From contig NZ_JAVKGN010000001.1 of the NCBI RefSeq assembly GCF_031432215.1, positions 1,727,421-1,791,420 of the forward strand: 64,000 bases of DNA. Reading direction: 5' to 3'. This DNA is from Halodesulfurarchaeum sp. HSR-GB. GTDB taxonomy: Archaea; Halobacteriota; Halobacteria; Halobacteriales; Halobacteriaceae. The position numbers and the translations under genes are program-made. Below, in pieces: positions 36,558 through 45,773 of this stretch; position 1 is the first letter of the stretch; every line of letters begins with the position of its first letter. The notes beneath the pieces are model-generated. The model had not been told where the DNA came from and did not search any database. It saw nothing but the letters and a program-made list of their open reading frames with translations.

Positions 36558-37262
36558 ATGAACATAGGGAGATTAGCGTATAATGTATATTCAAAGATTT
36601 TTGGACATGACCAGGTACTAAATACCTTCATCAATGCATATTCAGATAACTACAAAAGTATTTCTCGGAAAGCAAATATTGATAGAGGAAATGAAGTATT
36701 TGGCAATGTCCAAATGGACGAATTCGTCAAAATAAACAATTCTGGAACCCACATCAACGGAGACGTTAACATCGGGAGATACACCCACTTAAACGGCGAG
36801 AACTCATTGGTCGGGGAGATCAACATTGGGCAGTTTAACGCAATCGCAAAGCGGGTCCGGATGAGGACTTATAACCATCCAATGAGGTATGCCTCGGTTC
36901 ATGGAAAAACGTACGATATTATTGGTGTGACACACGAGCCCGAACAAAAAGGCCCGATAGAAATTGGTAATGATGTTTGGATTGGATCGGATGTCAAAAT
37001 CCTATCCGGCGTTACCATTGGTGATGGGGCAGTTATAGGGGCCGATTCAGTGGTAGTTGGTGATGTTGAGCCGTATTCAGTCGTAGCGGGGGTCCCTGCC
37101 GAACATAAATATTTCAGATTTAGTGAAAAAATTCGCAATGTATTATTGGATATAAAATGGTGGGACTGGCCAATTCAAAAAATGAGAGACAACAGCGATT
37201 TCTTTGAGAAGGATCTAACCAAATATGAAAGTAGGGGCGAGATCCTACAACTCATCAACTGA
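36558..37262 (+). CDS. Left-handed beta-helix acetyltransferase
   Basis: This 234-residue protein has hexapeptide repeats ([74 protein letters not shown]) of the CatB/LbH type and the H in MRTYNHP as the likely catalytic His. It probably acetylates a sugar of the surface glycan. It is AT-rich, unlike flanking core genes, and lies between two sulfatase-like genes. Acceptor unknown. Confidence 0.87.
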   Translation: MNIGRLAYNVYSKIFGHDQVLNTFINAYSDNYKSISRKANIDRGNEVFGNVQMDEFVKINNSGTHINGDVNIGRYTHLNGENSLVGEINIGQFNAIAKRVRMRTYNHPMRYASVHGKTYDIIGVTHEPEQKGPIEIGNDVWIGSDVKILSGVTIGDGAVIGADSVVVGDVEPYSVVAGVPAEHKYFRFSEKIRNVLLDIKWWDWPIQKMRDNSDFFEKDLTKYESRGEILQLIN

Positions 37263-37267
37263 TATCC

Positions 37268-38200
37268 ATGTCACTTCAAGAATTTTATACTCAATTCAAC
37301 CATGCATTAGACAATTATGGTCTCGTCACGGGGACACGTATGACAGCTGAAAAATTAGGCGAGCGAGTCCTCGCTCGATTTGGGTCAAAACTCAATTATG
37401 GATACCGACCGCTCGATTACGAGTGGGATGTATTGATTATATTGGATGCGTGCCGGTCAGATCTATTCGACGAATTTGCACCCCAGCATGAGATCTATGA
37501 AAGATTTGATAGCGTATCGTCGAAATACTCCTGTGCAAGTACCAGTCGTGAATGGTTCAAGAAGGGATTTGGGGCCGCAGATGATGAGCAGCTTTCAGAA
37601 GTTCATTACGTTACGCAGAATCCATTTATATCTAAGGTCGATTTAGATCGCTTTCACCAAGTTGAGGCATTGTGGGAGTTGACAGAAAAAGCGGAGCAAG
37701 AGAACCTAGATCCATCAACTGTTACAAATTTCGCTCTAAAAGCATATGCCAAGTCCAACGCACCTCGTTTCGTGGTCCATTATATACCACCACACGCACC
37801 GTTCCTTCATTGTGTAGATCGGTACGATTTAAGTAATAAATCGTGGGGTGGGAACACACACGATGTCTGGTTTGGGCTTCAGACAGGAGAGTATGACCAC
37901 AAAAGTGTATGGAGAGATTACGGGAAAAATCTCTTGCATGTCCTCGACGAAGTTCAACGACTAACCAAACATGTGGAAGGGAACGTTGTAATTTCGGCAG
38001 ACCACGCGAATGGTATGGGGGAGATGGGAATCTACGGTCATCCTGGATACGTCCCCCACCCAGCGGTCAAGAAGGTTCCGTGGGTAGAGATGCGAGGAGA
38101 AGGAATCAACTATGAGATTGATGAACTAGCGGAAGGGATATCTACACAGGAAAGCGAAGGCGGCGTTCAAGGCCGATTGGAGGCACTGGGATACGTATGA
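37268..38200 (+). CDS. AlkP-superfamily sulfatase-like protein
   Basis: This 310-residue relative of the proteins at 35444 and 41773 has WDVLIILDACRSDLFDEF, CASTSREWFKKGF, HYIPPHAPFLH and SADHANGMGEMGIYGHPGYVPHP. The DHG triad of the other two is DHA here, which may alter one metal site. CxPxR is again absent. It starts 5 bases after the acetyltransferase stop and so is in the same operon. Confidence 0.8.
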   Translation: MSLQEFYTQFNHALDNYGLVTGTRMTAEKLGERVLARFGSKLNYGYRPLDYEWDVLIILDACRSDLFDEFAPQHEIYERFDSVSSKYSCASTSREWFKKGFGAADDEQLSEVHYVTQNPFISKVDLDRFHQVEALWELTEKAEQENLDPSTVTNFALKAYAKSNAPRFVVHYIPPHAPFLHCVDRYDLSNKSWGGNTHDVWFGLQTGEYDHKSVWRDYGKNLLHVLDEVQRLTKHVEGNVVISADHANGMGEMGIYGHPGYVPHPAVKKVPWVEMRGEGINYEIDELAEGISTQESEGGVQGRLEALGYV

Positions 38201-38264
38201 ACGAACACTGTTAAAGAATAACCTTGAGGCCATTTTTATCAATATCGCCGCTAAGTAAGGAAAG

Positions 38265-39389
38265 ATGACTGGTGCAGAATCTCAAAACAACTCATTGACC
38301 GTTAATGAAATACTGGTCCACGCATCCCGGAATGGGTTAAAGAATCAACAAGAAGATGGAGCTTTTCCACCAGGCAGGAATTATACCTATGACGAGCCCG
38401 AGACACCTGTTCGGACGACGTCACAGTGGCTTCTCACACTCTCAAAGGTCTACAAGATAACGGATAAGCAAAAGTACGAGAACGCTGCGAATGCTGCGAT
38501 CGACTATCTCCTCAGTGATGAAGTCAGACCGCAGGGGTACACGTTTCACGCAAGAAGAACAGAAAAAAAGGACCAATGCAACGGACTCGTCGGCCAGGCA
38601 GGACCAATCCGAGCTCTAACAAGGGCTGGAATGATGTTCGGTCGGCGTGACGCCATCGAAACTGCGAAGGAGGTATTCGACCTCCATCCGTTCAATGAGG
38701 AATTAGGTTTGTGGGAGCGAATTGAAATAGATGGAACCAACCTCTCGTTCGATAGAACGCTCAATCATCAACTCATCTTTGCTGCAGCCGCTCGCGGATT
38801 ATCCAGCGAATTCTCCACCGTCGATTCAAATCTCCGGAAATTCCTAAACAAGCTCGAATCGAATATAGAGATCCACTCGGATGGCCTCATCAAACACTAC
38901 GCTCACCCACCGAGAATCCAATCTCTCCGAGAAGTTTTGAGCACTCCTCAATACTATAACCTTATCGTAAACGAGATTGCGTACACCTATTATTCGTTTT
39001 CCAGCGAACGTCGAAAAAAAGAACGGGGATACCAGTCAGTTAATCTGTATGCACTGGCACGATTACGACAAACATACCCAGATCACGAGTTCTGGAACAG
39101 CAACGTAATCGAGAAAGCAGTAAAATTCGCAAAGTCGAACCGATCAGAACTCGTTGATGGGAAGGATGTCAAACATGGGAGTCCTCTACAAGGAATCTCG
39201 ATCGCGAAGGTTCTTGCAGAGTTCGAGGGCGAGCCTATGAATAGTTATACACATCTAATAGAACAGGACATTGCCGAGAACCCATCTCAGAGTGAGATGG
39301 TATTTGATATTGATGGAATCGACTCGAACACGCAAACGGCTTTAATTGCTTCCCTGGTAGACCTCCCCAACATTCAACTCAGCCCATAA
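38265..39389 (+). CDS. Unrecognised protein, possible alpha/alpha-toroid enzyme
   Basis: This 374-residue soluble protein has a repeating helical pattern (DGAFPPGRNYTYDEPETPVRTTSQWLLTLSKVYKITDKQKYENAANAAIDYLL... TLNHQLIFAAAAR... YQSVNLYALARLRQTYP) that resembles toroid glycoside hydrolases or epimerases. No certain catalytic residues. It shares one base with the GT2 gene after it (TAATG), so the two are coupled. A sugar-modifying role is inferred from context. Confidence 0.72.
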   Translation: MTGAESQNNSLTVNEILVHASRNGLKNQQEDGAFPPGRNYTYDEPETPVRTTSQWLLTLSKVYKITDKQKYENAANAAIDYLLSDEVRPQGYTFHARRTEKKDQCNGLVGQAGPIRALTRAGMMFGRRDAIETAKEVFDLHPFNEELGLWERIEIDGTNLSFDRTLNHQLIFAAAARGLSSEFSTVDSNLRKFLNKLESNIEIHSDGLIKHYAHPPRIQSLREVLSTPQYYNLIVNEIAYTYYSFSSERRKKERGYQSVNLYALARLRQTYPDHEFWNSNVIEKAVKFAKSNRSELVDGKDVKHGSPLQGISIAKVLAEFEGEPMNSYTHLIEQDIAENPSQSEMVFDIDGIDSNTQTALIASLVDLPNIQLSP

Positions 39390-40252
39390 TGACACCAACT
39401 CTCTCAGTTGTCATCCCAGTTTACAACGACCCTGAAGGCATTCGTGACACACTGCAGTCCTTAGTAAATCAAGACGCATCTGCAGACCAATTCGAAATCC
39501 TCGTCGTCGACAACGACTCCACCGACGGGACGCCAGCCGTCATCGAAGAGTTCGAATCACAGTATCCCGACCTCGTCACCGGCCTTGAGGAGACGGAGAT
39601 CCAGAGTTCCTACGCCGCCCGGAACACCGGCATCGAACACGCCTCTGGCGAGCTGATCGGCTTCCTCGACGCCGACGTGACAGTGGATGAAACGTGGGTC
39701 GAAGACGTGATTGAGCGATTTGAGGAGACAGACGTCGATTACCTGGGGTGTAACGTGGAGATGTACATTCCGGAGGGCGAAGATACATTCTGGGCGCGGT
39801 ACGACAAAGCAATGGGACTACCTGTGGAGCATTATTTGAAGGAGAAAAATTTTGCTCCTACTGCTGCATTGGTAAGTCGATCCGTGATATTCGAGAGCGT
39901 AGGGGCGTTCGACACAGGCTTGATTTCTGGAGGAGACAAAGAGTTCGGACAACGGGTGTTCGAGGCAGATTATAACCTATTTTTTGAGAGAGAGGTTATA
40001 GCAAACCATCCCACAAGGACGACATTTCAGGACCATAAAAAGAAGTCTATAAGAGTTGGAAGAGGGCAATTCCAATTGTGGAAAAACCATGATGTCGGCA
40101 GTCATCCCTTTTCGCCATTAAGGATAATGCCTCCAAATCCTCAACGACTGGTTAAACGAGGTAATGAGAATTTCAAAATCAGATACTACCCTATAGCCTA
40201 TTTCTTAAAACTTATTCAATTCCTAGGGGGCCTGAAAGAGTATACAATTTGA
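39389..40252 (+). CDS. GT2 glycosyltransferase (mosaic composition)
   Basis: This 287-residue protein has a GT2 domain: LSVVIPVYNDPEGI, VVDNDSTDGT, SSYAARNTGI and GFLDADVTVDE as metal site, then GGDKEFGQRV. It should add a sugar from a nucleotide donor to a lipid-linked acceptor. Roughly the first 420 bases are GC-rich and the rest AT-rich, so it looks like a recombinant gene. It shares a 28-base identical block (39608-39635) with the GT2 gene at 43833. It is coupled to the gene before it. Confidence 0.87.
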   Translation: MTPTLSVVIPVYNDPEGIRDTLQSLVNQDASADQFEILVVDNDSTDGTPAVIEEFESQYPDLVTGLEETEIQSSYAARNTGIEHASGELIGFLDADVTVDETWVEDVIERFEETDVDYLGCNVEMYIPEGEDTFWARYDKAMGLPVEHYLKEKNFAPTAALVSRSVIFESVGAFDTGLISGGDKEFGQRVFEADYNLFFEREVIANHPTRTTFQDHKKKSIRVGRGQFQLWKNHDVGSHPFSPLRIMPPNPQRLVKRGNENFKIRYYPIAYFLKLIQFLGGLKEYTI

Positions 40253-40399
40253 TCGGTGAGATGTCCATTTGAATTTACGGACTAAAATTTAGAAGTTATA
40301 TCAAGATTTTAGATGATTGCGATCAAATGTCTCAGGTTATTATTGGCCAATATGCTTATAGAAGGGAAGAATTCTACAATTGAATAGTGCGCTTGTTAG

Positions 40400-41587
40400 T
40401 CATGTTATTTGGGTGTTTTTGAAAGCCTTTATAAGTTTAGCTGCCTCATTTTTCATGTTGAAATTCTCAACTATTCTCTGACGGGCATGTTCAGAAAGTA
40501 CCTGTCGATCAGGCTCATTTTGGAAAATTTTAAGCAATGCTTCGGCAATCGCCCGTTCGTTTCTCGGTTCAACCAGTAACCCATTTTTACCATCATCTAT
40601 CAATTCAGGAATGCCTGAAACTGTCGTCGATACTGGCGGGGTTTCCATCGCCATTGCCTCCATTAAAGCCACAGGAATTCCATCTCTATCACCCGATTCC
40701 GCTATTACACTTGGCAGTAAAAAGCAGGATGCCTCATCAAGTTCAGAAATTAATCGTTTGTCGCTTACATTATCGAGAAAAGTTACATTTTCTTCAATTC
40801 CTAACTCAACCACCTTTTCCTTAAGTTTTAACTCTAACTGTCCAGAACCAATAAGATGATAATCAATTTCCGGAAGTTCATCAGCTACAATACCAACAGC
40901 ATCAATTGCATACTCCAGCCCCTTTTTCTCTACAAAACGAGCTATCGTCAAAATTCTATCTGAAGCGAGGGTGTCTGTTGGTGTGAACTTTTCTGGCCTA
41001 ATACCTGCTCTAACAATATCTATTGGAATACTTGGAGTGATCTGATCTTGGATATACTTCTTATTGTACTCCGAGATTGTAATTACACGATCTGTACTTT
41101 TAATTAACCTGCGGGTATATGCACCAACTGGCTGTTTATAAATATCAAATGCGTGAGTTGTTAATGTGAATGGAATATCATAATAGCTTGCCACGTACTT
41201 TCCTCCAAACTTAGGTAAGGTTGCAAAGTGAGAGTGGATGTGATCAGGCTTCCAAGAAAGAGATTTGATGAAGTCGATACACCGTTTTGCTCTTACTAAG
41301 TTCGCAGCGTGTTGTTGTGGTGATGCTGGGTAAAAAACATTTTTTGGAGTGAGTGAATATACAACACTTCGAGAAAATAATTCAGCAATATCGTTGTACT
41401 GAATGTCTCCTACATATTGAATCGGAATATTGATTTCGTGAAGTTCCTCATGTCGAATATCTTCATTTGGATCCCATAAAGCGCAAACCCCCACATTATG
41501 TCCTCTCTGTTTGAGCTCGTAAATTTCGTTGAGAATAAAACTCTTTGATAATTTCGGAAAAGTACCTAGATAATAAACGATATTCAT
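40400..41587 (-). CDS. GT4 glycosyltransferase
   Basis: This 395-residue GT-B type protein has YYLGTFPKLSKSFILNEI at the N-terminus, HSHFATLPKFGG, RAGIRPEKFTP, IARFVEKKGLEYAIDA, and the donor-binding SVIAESGDRDGIPVALMEAMAMETPPVST motif near the C-terminus. It is AT-rich, unlike core genes, and transcribed against its neighbours, so it was probably acquired with this cassette. It likely adds an inner or outer sugar of the surface glycan. Confidence 0.9.
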   Translation of the reverse strand: MNIVYYLGTFPKLSKSFILNEIYELKQRGHNVGVCALWDPNEDIRHEELHEINIPIQYVGDIQYNDIAELFSRSVVYSLTPKNVFYPASPQQHAANLVRAKRCIDFIKSLSWKPDHIHSHFATLPKFGGKYVASYYDIPFTLTTHAFDIYKQPVGAYTRRLIKSTDRVITISEYNKKYIQDQITPSIPIDIVRAGIRPEKFTPTDTLASDRILTIARFVEKKGLEYAIDAVGIVADELPEIDYHLIGSGQLELKLKEKVVELGIEENVTFLDNVSDKRLISELDEASCFLLPSVIAESGDRDGIPVALMEAMAMETPPVSTTVSGIPELIDDGKNGLLVEPRNERAIAEALLKIFQNEPDRQVLSEHARQRIVENFNMKNEAAKLIKAFKNTQIT

Positions 41588-41772
41588 CTGTACGTATCGC
41601 GAACACTATCCAGGTACTAAAATGCTTTGTAGCGAGTGAACAACCATAGTAGAAGAGTTAAGCGAATCTCATAGAAAAGTTTAGCACTAAAGTCATCACT
41701 ATAAAATAATTCATTCAATTAGATTGATTGAAAACCGAAACAAAATAATGCTGAAAGTTAATCTTAGTTATT

Positions 41773-42735
41773 ATGGCATCCATGCAAGAATTGATCTTAA
41801 AGGGAGTTTCTCGTCCTCACAGAATACCTCCCTATCTATATAATAAACTGCTAATAAAACTTGGAGTGAAACAATGGGGAAAGAAAGGACCAAGCGTTAA
41901 ACTCGCCGAATTACGCCACAAACACAGGGACTACCCATATTCGACAACATCTATATGGGATTATGATTGGGATCTACTTGTTGTTCTTGATGCCTGCAGG
42001 CCAGAATGGATGAGGGCAGTCAAAGGAGAATATGATTTCATCAATACCATTGAAACTATTCATTCTGTAGGAAGTCACTCAGAAGAGTGGATTTCAAATA
42101 CATTTGCTAGTGAACATAGTAATCAGATGGCAAAATCTGCGTATGTTACAGGTAATCACTATGCTGAAGATCTTGAACATTCGGCTCTCAAGGAATTTAA
42201 GTCTGCGCACGATTTTGGTAGTTGGGCGTACGATTCTGCGTCACCTCCCGCGAATATGATAACCGACCTAGCAATACGAACTGCCCGGCAAAAAGAATGG
42301 AGCAAACTTATCGTCCACTATATGCAGCCGCATAAGCCCTTTTTGAAACGTGGAAATACCCGTGAAGAGTATACCGTTGATAAAGAGTCACTCGGCCACC
42401 TACTATACCATCGGTACTTTAACGGAGAATTGACAGTTGCCGATCTTCATGCAGCGTTTACTGATAACCTCCGCTATGTCCTTGAGGAGGTGAAATTGTT
42501 GCTTGAAAATGTCCATGCTCCAAAGACAGTCATTACAGCAGATCATGGACAAGCGTTCGGCGAGGATGGACTATATGATCACATCCCCGGCGTAAAGCAC
42601 CCATCGGTCAGGGAAGTTCCGTGGGTGAAGACTTCAGCGAAAGACACAGAATCATTATATCCTAGAGAGTACGAAGCTGCAGATTATGATAATAAAACGG
42701 TCCAGGAAAATCTGAAGAAATTAGGATACCTATGA
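41773..42735 (+). CDS. AlkP-superfamily sulfatase-like protein
   Basis: This 320-residue protein is the third copy of the family: WDLLVVLDACRPEWMRAV, VGSHSEEWISNTF, HYMQPHKPFLKR and TADHGQAFGEDGLYDHIPG. The metal triad and DHG motif are kept and CxPxR is absent. AT-rich. ATG 41773 is chosen; ATG 41782 is possible. It lies between the GT4 gene and a FkbM-type methyltransferase, in opposite direction to both. Confidence 0.8.
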   Translation: MASMQELILKGVSRPHRIPPYLYNKLLIKLGVKQWGKKGPSVKLAELRHKHRDYPYSTTSIWDYDWDLLVVLDACRPEWMRAVKGEYDFINTIETIHSVGSHSEEWISNTFASEHSNQMAKSAYVTGNHYAEDLEHSALKEFKSAHDFGSWAYDSASPPANMITDLAIRTARQKEWSKLIVHYMQPHKPFLKRGNTREEYTVDKESLGHLLYHRYFNGELTVADLHAAFTDNLRYVLEEVKLLLENVHAPKTVITADHGQAFGEDGLYDHIPGVKHPSVREVPWVKTSAKDTESLYPREYEAADYDNKTVQENLKKLGYL

Positions 42736-42762
42736 AAGTATTGTTAATATTGAGTTAGCTAT

Positions 42763-43488
42763 CTACCTCAATTTTGCCGTTAACACATAGACTCCGTCGT
42801 CATCCGCCTCAATATCTCGATCAATTATTTCATAGCTATTTTCTGATAATATGGCTCGAACTTCGCTTTCAGAAGCCCCATAAACATCATGAACCTCTAC
42901 AATTATCAACTCCGGCCATGAAGATAAACCTCGTAGTATTTCGATCTCCGCCCCCTCACAATCTAGTTCCAGAACATCACATTCTGGCAATTGGGATGGC
43001 TCCATTCCCGTAGCTGTCGAACGACCATAATTGTCTGAGCTATTTTCATGGACAGACGACACAGTAGTGTGCTTTACTGTAACTATGTCATCAACCGCAT
43101 TTATTTTAACAGTCTCTGAAACTACATCTACCATTGTGTCACTAGCCTCAAAAACAGTAACATTACCTTCCGGACCTACAGCATTTGCCGCTTTTACGGT
43201 CGTAACTCCTTTACCCCCTCCTACAATGACAACTGAACTTCCTTTATCAACATACTGTTCAATAGAATTGGAAATACCTCGTTCATATTCTGGAAAATCT
43301 GTTTTCAAGTCTAGTATTTTCATTTCTCTCCACGAAGGGACACCATTTTGAAGCACTAGCCGGCATGTATTTGGAATTATTGGACGTACGAATAGGTCAT
43401 ATACGAATTTGCCAAGGGAAAAAACCAACCCTGATTGATTCATAAAAACAGTAATAGCCTTTTGCAAATAAGTATATGGATGTTTCAC
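42763..43488 (-). CDS. FkbM-type methyltransferase
   Basis: This 241-residue protein has VVIVGGGKGVTTVKAANAVG (SAM site), VFEAS, and PECDVLELDCEGAEIEILRGL, the FkbM-family fingerprint. Such enzymes O-methylate sugars; an AglP-like role on the uronic acid of the glycan would fit. AT-rich. It converges with the sulfatase-like gene at 42735. Confidence 0.85.
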   Translation of the reverse strand: MKHPYTYLQKAITVFMNQSGLVFSLGKFVYDLFVRPIIPNTCRLVLQNGVPSWREMKILDLKTDFPEYERGISNSIEQYVDKGSSVVIVGGGKGVTTVKAANAVGPEGNVTVFEASDTMVDVVSETVKINAVDDIVTVKHTTVSSVHENSSDNYGRSTATGMEPSQLPECDVLELDCEGAEIEILRGLSSWPELIIVEVHDVYGASESEVRAILSENSYEIIDRDIEADDDGVYVLTAKLR

Positions 43489-43832
43489 GTCGACGTAGGG
43501 ACCGACAATTTCAACCAGTACTTTTTTACCAGGGTTTTCAAGATAGATTCAATGTGATGGAAAACTTCACGACATTTTTCGTTATTATGGGTACCCGAAT
43601 GTGGAATGTTAAAGAATATATAAAACATGAGCTAGTTGATTAAAGAATATCTATATTTGAAAAGCCATTATCGATTGTTATCTGTACAAACCCGGTTCTA
43701 ATTGTCCGCCAACCACAGCCATAAATCCATCACGGGTAGTTTATAGTTGACGCAATCCATACTTTATGTTGAGGCGAATGAAATTGAGGAGACGACAGGC
43801 CTCAAGGATGTCAAATCCTACCATATTTAAAA
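43489..43832. other. Intergenic region at the cassette edge
   Basis: About 340 AT-rich bases between the methyltransferase start and the GT2 start. No credible gene is seen. A short direct repeat ATGTCAAAT occurs at 43808 and 43833, the second being the GT2 start. The region probably contains divergent promoters; I mark no box. Confidence 0.5.
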
Positions 43833-44723
43833 ATGTCAAATACTAGGAAGGTCGGAACAGTTATTCCAATATATAATGATTCAGTCGAGGCAGATACAAC
43901 GCTAAACGCTGTAACCCAACTAAGCCATGAGAAATACAACATATTCGTCGTTGATAACAACTCGACGGACGGTACACAGGAGGTAATAGCAAAATACACA
44001 CGCAGTAATCAACACATCCACCTCCTCGTCGAAGACGAAATCCAATCCTCCTACGCCGCCCGGAACACCGGCATCGCAAACACCGACGCCGACATCCTCG
44101 CTTTCCTCGACGCCGACGAAACCGTAGACCCGGACTGGCTCGAAACTGCCATCGAAGCCATGGAATCCCAGAACGTCGACTACCTCGGCTGCAACGTCGA
44201 ACTCACCCTCCCCGATGACACCCTCGTCGGCCACTACAACCAACGAACGGGCTTCCCCGTGAAAGAGTACCTCGAAAACGAGCACTTCGCCCCAACGTGT
44301 GCCCTCCTCGTCCGTCGCGAGGTCTTCGAGGACGTGGGCCTCTTCGACGAACGCCTCATCTCCGGGGGCGACATGGAATTCGGCCAGCGCGTTCACGAAG
44401 CCGGCTACGACCAGGGCTACGCCGAGGACGCCACCGTCTACCACCCCGCGCGAACCTCCTTCGAGTCCCTCTGGAAGAAGAACTTCCGCGTCGGCAGAGG
44501 GTTCTGCCAGAAGCAACGCTATCACCCCGACCGCTACGGGAATCCGGGAATTCCACCCACACCCACCGGTTCAGGTAGTGGAGACGAGGAGCCACCAGAA
44601 GACGTCACCACCAGAGTTGCCTTCGCTCTGCTCTCCATCGCGTTGCTCGTCGCCAAGGGCCTCGGCTACTACTACGAATTCTTCTTCGGTGAGGAGCGAG
44701 AACGCCGCGACTTCACGTATTAG
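43833..44723 (+). CDS. GT2 glycosyltransferase (mosaic composition)
   Basis: This 296-residue protein has GTVIPIYNDSVEAD, VVDNNSTDGT, SSYAARNTGI and AFLDADETVDPDW, GGDMEFGQRV, then a C-terminal hydrophobic segment. The first 180 or so bases are AT-rich, then the gene turns sharply GC-rich just before a 28-base block (44049-44076) identical to one in the GT2 gene at 39389. It looks like a recombinant at the border of the AT-rich cassette. It converges with aglG with an 11-base tail overlap. Confidence 0.88.
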   Translation: MSNTRKVGTVIPIYNDSVEADTTLNAVTQLSHEKYNIFVVDNNSTDGTQEVIAKYTRSNQHIHLLVEDEIQSSYAARNTGIANTDADILAFLDADETVDPDWLETAIEAMESQNVDYLGCNVELTLPDDTLVGHYNQRTGFPVKEYLENEHFAPTCALLVRREVFEDVGLFDERLISGGDMEFGQRVHEAGYDQGYAEDATVYHPARTSFESLWKKNFRVGRGFCQKQRYHPDRYGNPGIPPTPTGSGSGDEEPPEDVTTRVAFALLSIALLVAKGLGYYYEFFFGEERERRDFTY

Positions 44724-45657
44724 CCTTCTCCAGCAGATCCGGCGTCAGAATCGCGTACAGATACCCCAACCCGACAGCCCCAGTAAAGACGAAGATCATT
44801 AGCAACTGCAACACCGCCGCCACCGACGGCCGCCGCACCAACCCTCTCACGCGCTTCGGCACGAAGTGCGTCAACAACTGCTCCAGGTACGCGCCCTTGC
44901 TGTCCGGCGCGTCGGGATACAGCAGGTCCATCACGCGCTTCGAGTACCCCTGCCAGAACGACCGCGAGACGAGCCACCCGAACTCACCACGGTAGTCGAA
45001 CAGCGTGTGGTGGACCACCGCGTCCTCGACGAACACCATTCCCCTGCCGTACTCCTCCAGCAATCGTATCCCCACAGGTGCTTCGTGTGCCTGGAGGTGT
45101 TTGTCCCCCTTCCGCCCGGTCTTGGGATCGTAACCACCAACCTCCAGAAACGCTTCGCGTCGATAGGAGATATTGGAGCCGTAGACGTTTCGCACCTCTT
45201 CGCCGTCCGCCGCGAAACCGGGTTCGACGACGCCCACGAGCCAGTAGAACTCCTCGGGAAACCACGACGGTTTCTCGGTCTGCCAGTTCGGCCGGACGTC
45301 ACCACCAGCCGCGATGGCATCGGTCGTTTCGTACACTTCGACCAGCGTCTCGATCCAGTCCGGTTCTGCCACGCCATCGTCGTCGATGAACGCGACCACG
45401 TCCCCCGAAGCGAGTTCGCCCCCACGCGTGCGGCTGTACGAAATCCCTCTGTTCTCGTCGTTGTTGTAGATGGAGACGTTCTCCACGTCCCCGTAATCCT
45501 CGACGGTTCGCTCGTACACCGTTTCGTTTCCGTCGATGACCAGCACGATCTCGATCGGCTCGTAGGTCTGCTCACGAACGCTCTCGATGGCCTCCGAAAA
45601 GGCGGGATACCGGTCCATATCGTACGTACAGATGACTACGGAGACCAGGTCGACCAT
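44713..45657 (-). CDS. aglG: Glucosyl-dolichyl-phosphate glucuronosyltransferase AglG (GT2)
   Basis: This 314-residue protein has LVSVVICTYDMDRYPAFSEAI, LVIDGNETVY and VAFIDDDGVAEPDW (metal site), NVYGSNISYRRE, and hydrophobic segments at the C-terminus. It matches AglG, which adds glucuronic acid to the lipid-linked sugar. ATG at 45657 is family-like; ATG 45675 adds six residues. It is GC-rich and divergent from aglB 116 bases away. Confidence 0.86.
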   Translation of the reverse strand: MVDLVSVVICTYDMDRYPAFSEAIESVREQTYEPIEIVLVIDGNETVYERTVEDYGDVENVSIYNNDENRGISYSRTRGGELASGDVVAFIDDDGVAEPDWIETLVEVYETTDAIAAGGDVRPNWQTEKPSWFPEEFYWLVGVVEPGFAADGEEVRNVYGSNISYRREAFLEVGGYDPKTGRKGDKHLQAHEAPVGIRLLEEYGRGMVFVEDAVVHHTLFDYRGEFGWLVSRSFWQGYSKRVMDLLYPDAPDSKGAYLEQLLTHFVPKRVRGLVRRPSVAAVLQLLMIFVFTGAVGLGYLYAILTPDLLEKANT

Positions 45658-45773
45658 ACCCGCCGGTACTTCCATGTGGCTGATAAGAATTCCGTTCCGG
45701 GCCAGGAGCCAAAACCCCCCGAGAGGGCGATACTTCACAAGGCTTATTCGCCTCGTCAAAGTCCCTCATTCCA

